Both the position numbers and the translations under genes were made by a program. Shown here piece after piece: positions 36,903 through 39,456 of a DNA stretch of 39,456 bases. Position 1 is the first letter of the stretch. Every line of letters starts with the position of its first letter. The notes beneath the pieces were generated by a model. It saw only the letters and a list, made by a program, of their open reading frames with translations, did no database searches and was not told the DNA's origin. The stretch is from Pseudomonadota bacterium. Lineage in GTDB: Bacteria > Pseudomonadota > Gammaproteobacteria > Burkholderiales > Rhodocyclaceae. The stretch spans positions 1-39,456 of the forward strand of contig JAGTRY010000069.1 of assembly GCA_018262235.1 (NCBI GenBank), in the 5' to 3' direction.

Positions 36903-38234
36903 ATGGATATGTACATGGATAGGGAGATGCTGAAGGCTGGTTCGCAGGAACCCGCCGGTGGGCCGCTGGACGGTCTGCCGGAAATCCTCAAACCCTATCT
37001 TGGCGGCATCGAGCGGCTGGATGGCCATCTGCAACTGAATTGGCAGCAGCACAAGCTCTCCAGTGTTTTCCAGCCCATTGTCAGTTTCAGTCATTCCCGT
37101 GTTGTTGCCCATGAGGCTTTGCTGCGTGCCGTGTCGCCAACCGGCACCCCGGTGTCTCCCCTGGAAATTTTCGGCAAGCTTGGTGTGAGCGAAGAGTTGC
37201 TGCGGCTTGATCGTTCCACACGCCTGATGCATATCATCAATGCGGGCCGCTCCCCGGGCTGGTTTTTCCTGAACATGCATCCTGCCTTGTTCGGCAGTCT
37301 GCTGGAAGCCGATTCCACCCAGGTCATGCAGGAAATCGGGCGCTATATGAACGTCTCTTCCTCGCAATTCATTGTCGAGATTGTGGAAGAAGAAATCACC
37401 GACCACATCCGTTTTGAAGAGGGTGTGGCTGCGTTGCGTTCGATTGGCCTGGGGATTGCGCTGGATGATTTTGGCGCCGGGCATTCCAATTTCGACCGGG
37501 TCTGGAAAATTCGTCCGGATGTCGTGAAGCTCGACCGTTCCTTTTCGGTCAAGGCGGAAACGGATCGTGCCGTGCGCCGCCTGCTGCCGCAGATTGTCGG
37601 TATCCTGCACGAAGCCGGTACGCTGGTGCTGCTCGAAGGTATCGAGACGCTCGAGCAAGCGCGCATTGCAATGGATTCCAACATCGATTTCGGGCAAGGC
37701 TGGTACTTCGCCTATCCCTCTGGCAGTCCCGTACAAGATCCCTTGTCGATCAAATCCACGATGGATGCTGTGTGGGATCAGCAAGGCAAACGAGCCGATC
37801 TGGCCTGGGAAGCCCGGCGGCGCGTCATGGCCCCCTATCTGGATGCAATCTGGCTGACAGCTCAACGTGTTGCGATGGGGGAAAGCCTCGAACAGGCTGC
37901 TTCTTCTTATTTGGGGCTGCCTCATGTCGCCTGTCTGTACATGCTCGACGAACTGGGGCGACAGGTCGGCAACAATCTCAATGCGCCCACCAGCACCAAG
38001 CATCGCGTCAAGCTGGGGCTGGGGCACATGTCCGGCGCACGCTGGTCGCGACGCGCCTACTTCATCCGGGCCATGCATGCGCCGGGAATTCCGCAATCGA
38101 CGCGTCCCTATCTGTCGGTTGCTACCGGCAATATCTGTGTCACCGTCTCGATCTGTGTCCAGGTCAATGGCAAGCCGATCGTGGTTTGTGGTGACGTGGA
38201 TTGGGATGAACTCGAAGCCGCGTCAGACATCTGA
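36903..38234 (+). CDS. EAL-domain cyclic-di-GMP phosphodiesterase with C-terminal sensor-like region
   Basis: This 443-residue protein has no signal peptide or membrane segment. The EAL domain (about 55-285) keeps the catalytic residues: EALLR (Glu71), FLN, EIVEEE, DDFGAGHSN (Asp188/Asp189), VKLDRS (Lys209), LLEGIE (Glu245) and GQGWYFAYP (Gln265). It should be an active phosphodiesterase hydrolysing c-di-GMP. The C-terminal 150 residues (VACLYMLDELGRQVGNN, ending ICVTVSICVQVNGKPIVVCGDVDWDE) look like a Cache/PAS-type sensor as in YkuI, though cytosolic here. No GGDEF domain is present. It is monocistronic and preceded by AT-rich dyads. Confidence 0.9.
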   Translation: MDMYMDREMLKAGSQEPAGGPLDGLPEILKPYLGGIERLDGHLQLNWQQHKLSSVFQPIVSFSHSRVVAHEALLRAVSPTGTPVSPLEIFGKLGVSEELLRLDRSTRLMHIINAGRSPGWFFLNMHPALFGSLLEADSTQVMQEIGRYMNVSSSQFIVEIVEEEITDHIRFEEGVAALRSIGLGIALDDFGAGHSNFDRVWKIRPDVVKLDRSFSVKAETDRAVRRLLPQIVGILHEAGTLVLLEGIETLEQARIAMDSNIDFGQGWYFAYPSGSPVQDPLSIKSTMDAVWDQQGKRADLAWEARRRVMAPYLDAIWLTAQRVAMGESLEQAASSYLGLPHVACLYMLDELGRQVGNNLNAPTSTKHRVKLGLGHMSGARWSRRAYFIRAMHAPGIPQSTRPYLSVATGNICVTVSICVQVNGKPIVVCGDVDWDELEAASDI

Positions 38235-38370
38235 ACGCCGCGGAGCGGCTTGAACTTCTTGTATTCCGGGTGTATTCATAGCTACTGATCCCGCCTGGCG
38301 GGTTCAGCGCCAGACAGAGTTGCCTGCAGGCAGCCAGCGCTATCCAATTACCCGAAAGAGAGGAAGTTCC

Positions 38371-39261
38371 ATGAGCAAGCCGCAGGGCCGTGTGCCCGTC
38401 ATCAATCAGGAAGTCATCGCGCTATACGACGAATATACCCATGCGCCACTGCCGCGTCGGGTTTTCATGAAACGTCTGACAGCGATGACAGGAAGCACCG
38501 TGGCCGCCAGTGCCGTGCTGCCTTTTCTCGAAAACAACTATGCCCAGGCGGCCGTACTGGCGCCGGACGACGCGCGCATCCATGTGCAGCGGCTCAGTTT
38601 TGCGGGCGAGGGCGGCCCCCTCAACGCTTACCTCGCCACACCCACGCATGTGGCAGGCAAGTTGCCTGCCGTGATCGTGATTCACGAAAACCGCGGTCTC
38701 AATCCCCATATCGAAGACATCACGCGGCGCCTCGCGCTGGCGGGTTACCTCGCGCTGGGTGTCGATTACCTCAGCGCCCAGGGGGGAACGCCGGCAGATG
38801 AAGACAAGGCCCGTGACATGTTTGCCAAGCTCGATGCCAAGACCACCGGAAGCATCTCGCTGGCCGCGTTGAAATATCTCAAGCAGCATCCACAATCGAC
38901 GGGCAAGGTTGGCGTGGTCGGCTTCTGCTGGGGAGGTGCCGCCGTCAATCAACTCGCCACGCTCGCGCCGGACCTCAATGCCGGCGTGGCCTTCTATGGC
39001 ATGCAGCCCGGGGCTGATGAAGCCGCGAAGATCAAGGCTCCGCTGCTGTTGCACTACGCTGGCCTGGATGAGCGCATCAATGCAGGCATTCCTGCCTACG
39101 AGGCAGCGCTCAAGGCCGCAGGCGTTCATTACGAAGTGTTCATGTACGAAGGCGTCAATCACGCTTTCCACAACGACACCAATGCAGCTCGCTACAACGA
39201 AGCCGCCGCCAGACTGGCCTGGCAACGTACGCTGGATTTCCTCAAACGTCATCTTGCGTGA
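38371..39261 (+). CDS. Dienelactone hydrolase family protein with Tat-like signal
   Basis: This alpha/beta hydrolase of 296 residues begins with a twin-Arg leader (LPRRVFMKRLTAMTGSTVAAS) inside the first 60 residues, suggesting Tat export. The dienelactone-hydrolase Cys nucleophile sits in VGFCWGGAA (Cys186). IHENRG supplies the conserved Glu, AGLDERI the Asp and NHAFH the His. Natural substrates of these periplasmic members are not established. The ATG at 38371 has AGAGAGGAAG just upstream; a frame from 38320 is rejected. It is followed by a terminator. Confidence 0.88.
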   Translation: MSKPQGRVPVINQEVIALYDEYTHAPLPRRVFMKRLTAMTGSTVAASAVLPFLENNYAQAAVLAPDDARIHVQRLSFAGEGGPLNAYLATPTHVAGKLPAVIVIHENRGLNPHIEDITRRLALAGYLALGVDYLSAQGGTPADEDKARDMFAKLDAKTTGSISLAALKYLKQHPQSTGKVGVVGFCWGGAAVNQLATLAPDLNAGVAFYGMQPGADEAAKIKAPLLLHYAGLDERINAGIPAYEAALKAAGVHYEVFMYEGVNHAFHNDTNAARYNEAAARLAWQRTLDFLKRHLA

Positions 39262-39284
39262 AGCTTGGATAACCTGAAATGAAC

Positions 39285-39316
39285 AGGCCGCAGGGAGCAA
39301 TCCTTGCGGCCTTTGT
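39285..39316 (+). terminator. Intrinsic terminator after the dienelactone hydrolase gene
   Basis: AGGCCGCA...TGCGGCCT forms an 8-bp stem followed by TTTGT, beginning about 23 bases past the stop codon. Confidence 0.7.
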
Positions 39317-39400
39317 CATGCGGTTTTTCGGGGTGGTCGGGGGCTTTCGACTTTCGACCCGTTGCGGCCGGTCGAAATATCGGGAAGCAGACGTTCAGGC

Positions 39401-39431
39401 GTAGGGCGGGTTAGCCGCAGGCGTAACCCGC
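39401..39431. repeat. REP-like hairpin repeat
   Basis: A GTAGG head is followed by GCGGGTTA-GCC-GCA-GGC-G-TAACCCGC, an 8-bp outer stem with an inner 3-bp stem. GTAGG plus imperfect palindrome is the form of REP elements mobilised by RAYT transposases, and a very similar intergenic motif is widespread in proteobacteria (from memory). Only one copy is visible in the window. Confidence 0.5.
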
Positions 39432-39456
39432 GCGGAATGGGGCGTCATATTCGTCA

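Noticed and set aside
36804-38096. A 430-codon minus-strand frame antisense to the EAL gene
   Set aside because: Shadow frame; the plus-strand gene has all EAL catalytic residues.

Overview
The window looks like chromosome of a facultatively anaerobic, fermenting or respiring betaproteobacterium, most likely of the Rhodocyclales type. That placement is inference from gene content: monomeric NADP isocitrate dehydrogenase, soluble transhydrogenase, pyruvate formate-lyase, class III ribonucleotide reductase, a probable rhodoquinone methyltransferase, and a ppk/ppx plus Mla block. Coding density is high and codon use is GC-rich and even. I see no prophage, transposase, rRNA or CRISPR array.

Left part (1-9.5 kb), mostly minus strand, is an anaerobic and redox block. 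It holds a truncated CoA-disulfide-reductase-like flavoenzyme with trxC, then nrdD-nrdG behind a perfect FNR-type site, tRNA-Val(CAC) with a near-consensus promoter, gltX (plus strand), and pflB-pflA. Two gene-poor stretches (1.08-1.52 kb and 9.46-10.0 kb) are rich in inverted repeats.

Middle (10-21.4 kb): an MBOAT acyltransferase/SGNH esterase pair, a secreted alpha/beta hydrolase whose stop codon abuts the SGNH stop, a cold-shock gene with a long structured leader, a probable RquA divergent from a bacteriohemerythrin, rlhA, an EamA exporter with a coupled membrane protein, and a three-gene phospholipid cassette (CDP-alcohol phosphatidyltransferase, PlsC-type acyltransferase, CdsA-type cytidylyltransferase).

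The most unusual place is 21.6-25.9 kb. A chemoreceptor with two N-terminal membrane segments and no sizeable periplasmic domain carries a complete TRAP-type DctP solute-binding domain at its C-terminus, which topology puts in the cytoplasm. It converges on icd. The two 3' ends interpenetrate: icd has no stop at its family end and stays open for about 249 more codons antisense to the DctP domain, and the receptor ends in a short tail antisense to icd. sthA follows divergently, so NADPH made by Icd and NADPH/NADH exchange by SthA sit side by side.

Right part (27.7-39.5 kb): a TPR protein, a small Cys-rich protein, ppk with a triple Pho-box repeat, and a tightly packed plus-strand run ppx-mlaE(STAS)-mlaF-mlaD-lipoprotein-tatD. 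An EAL phosphodiesterase with a C-terminal sensor-like region and a Tat-type dienelactone hydrolase follow. A REP-like hairpin lies at the right edge.
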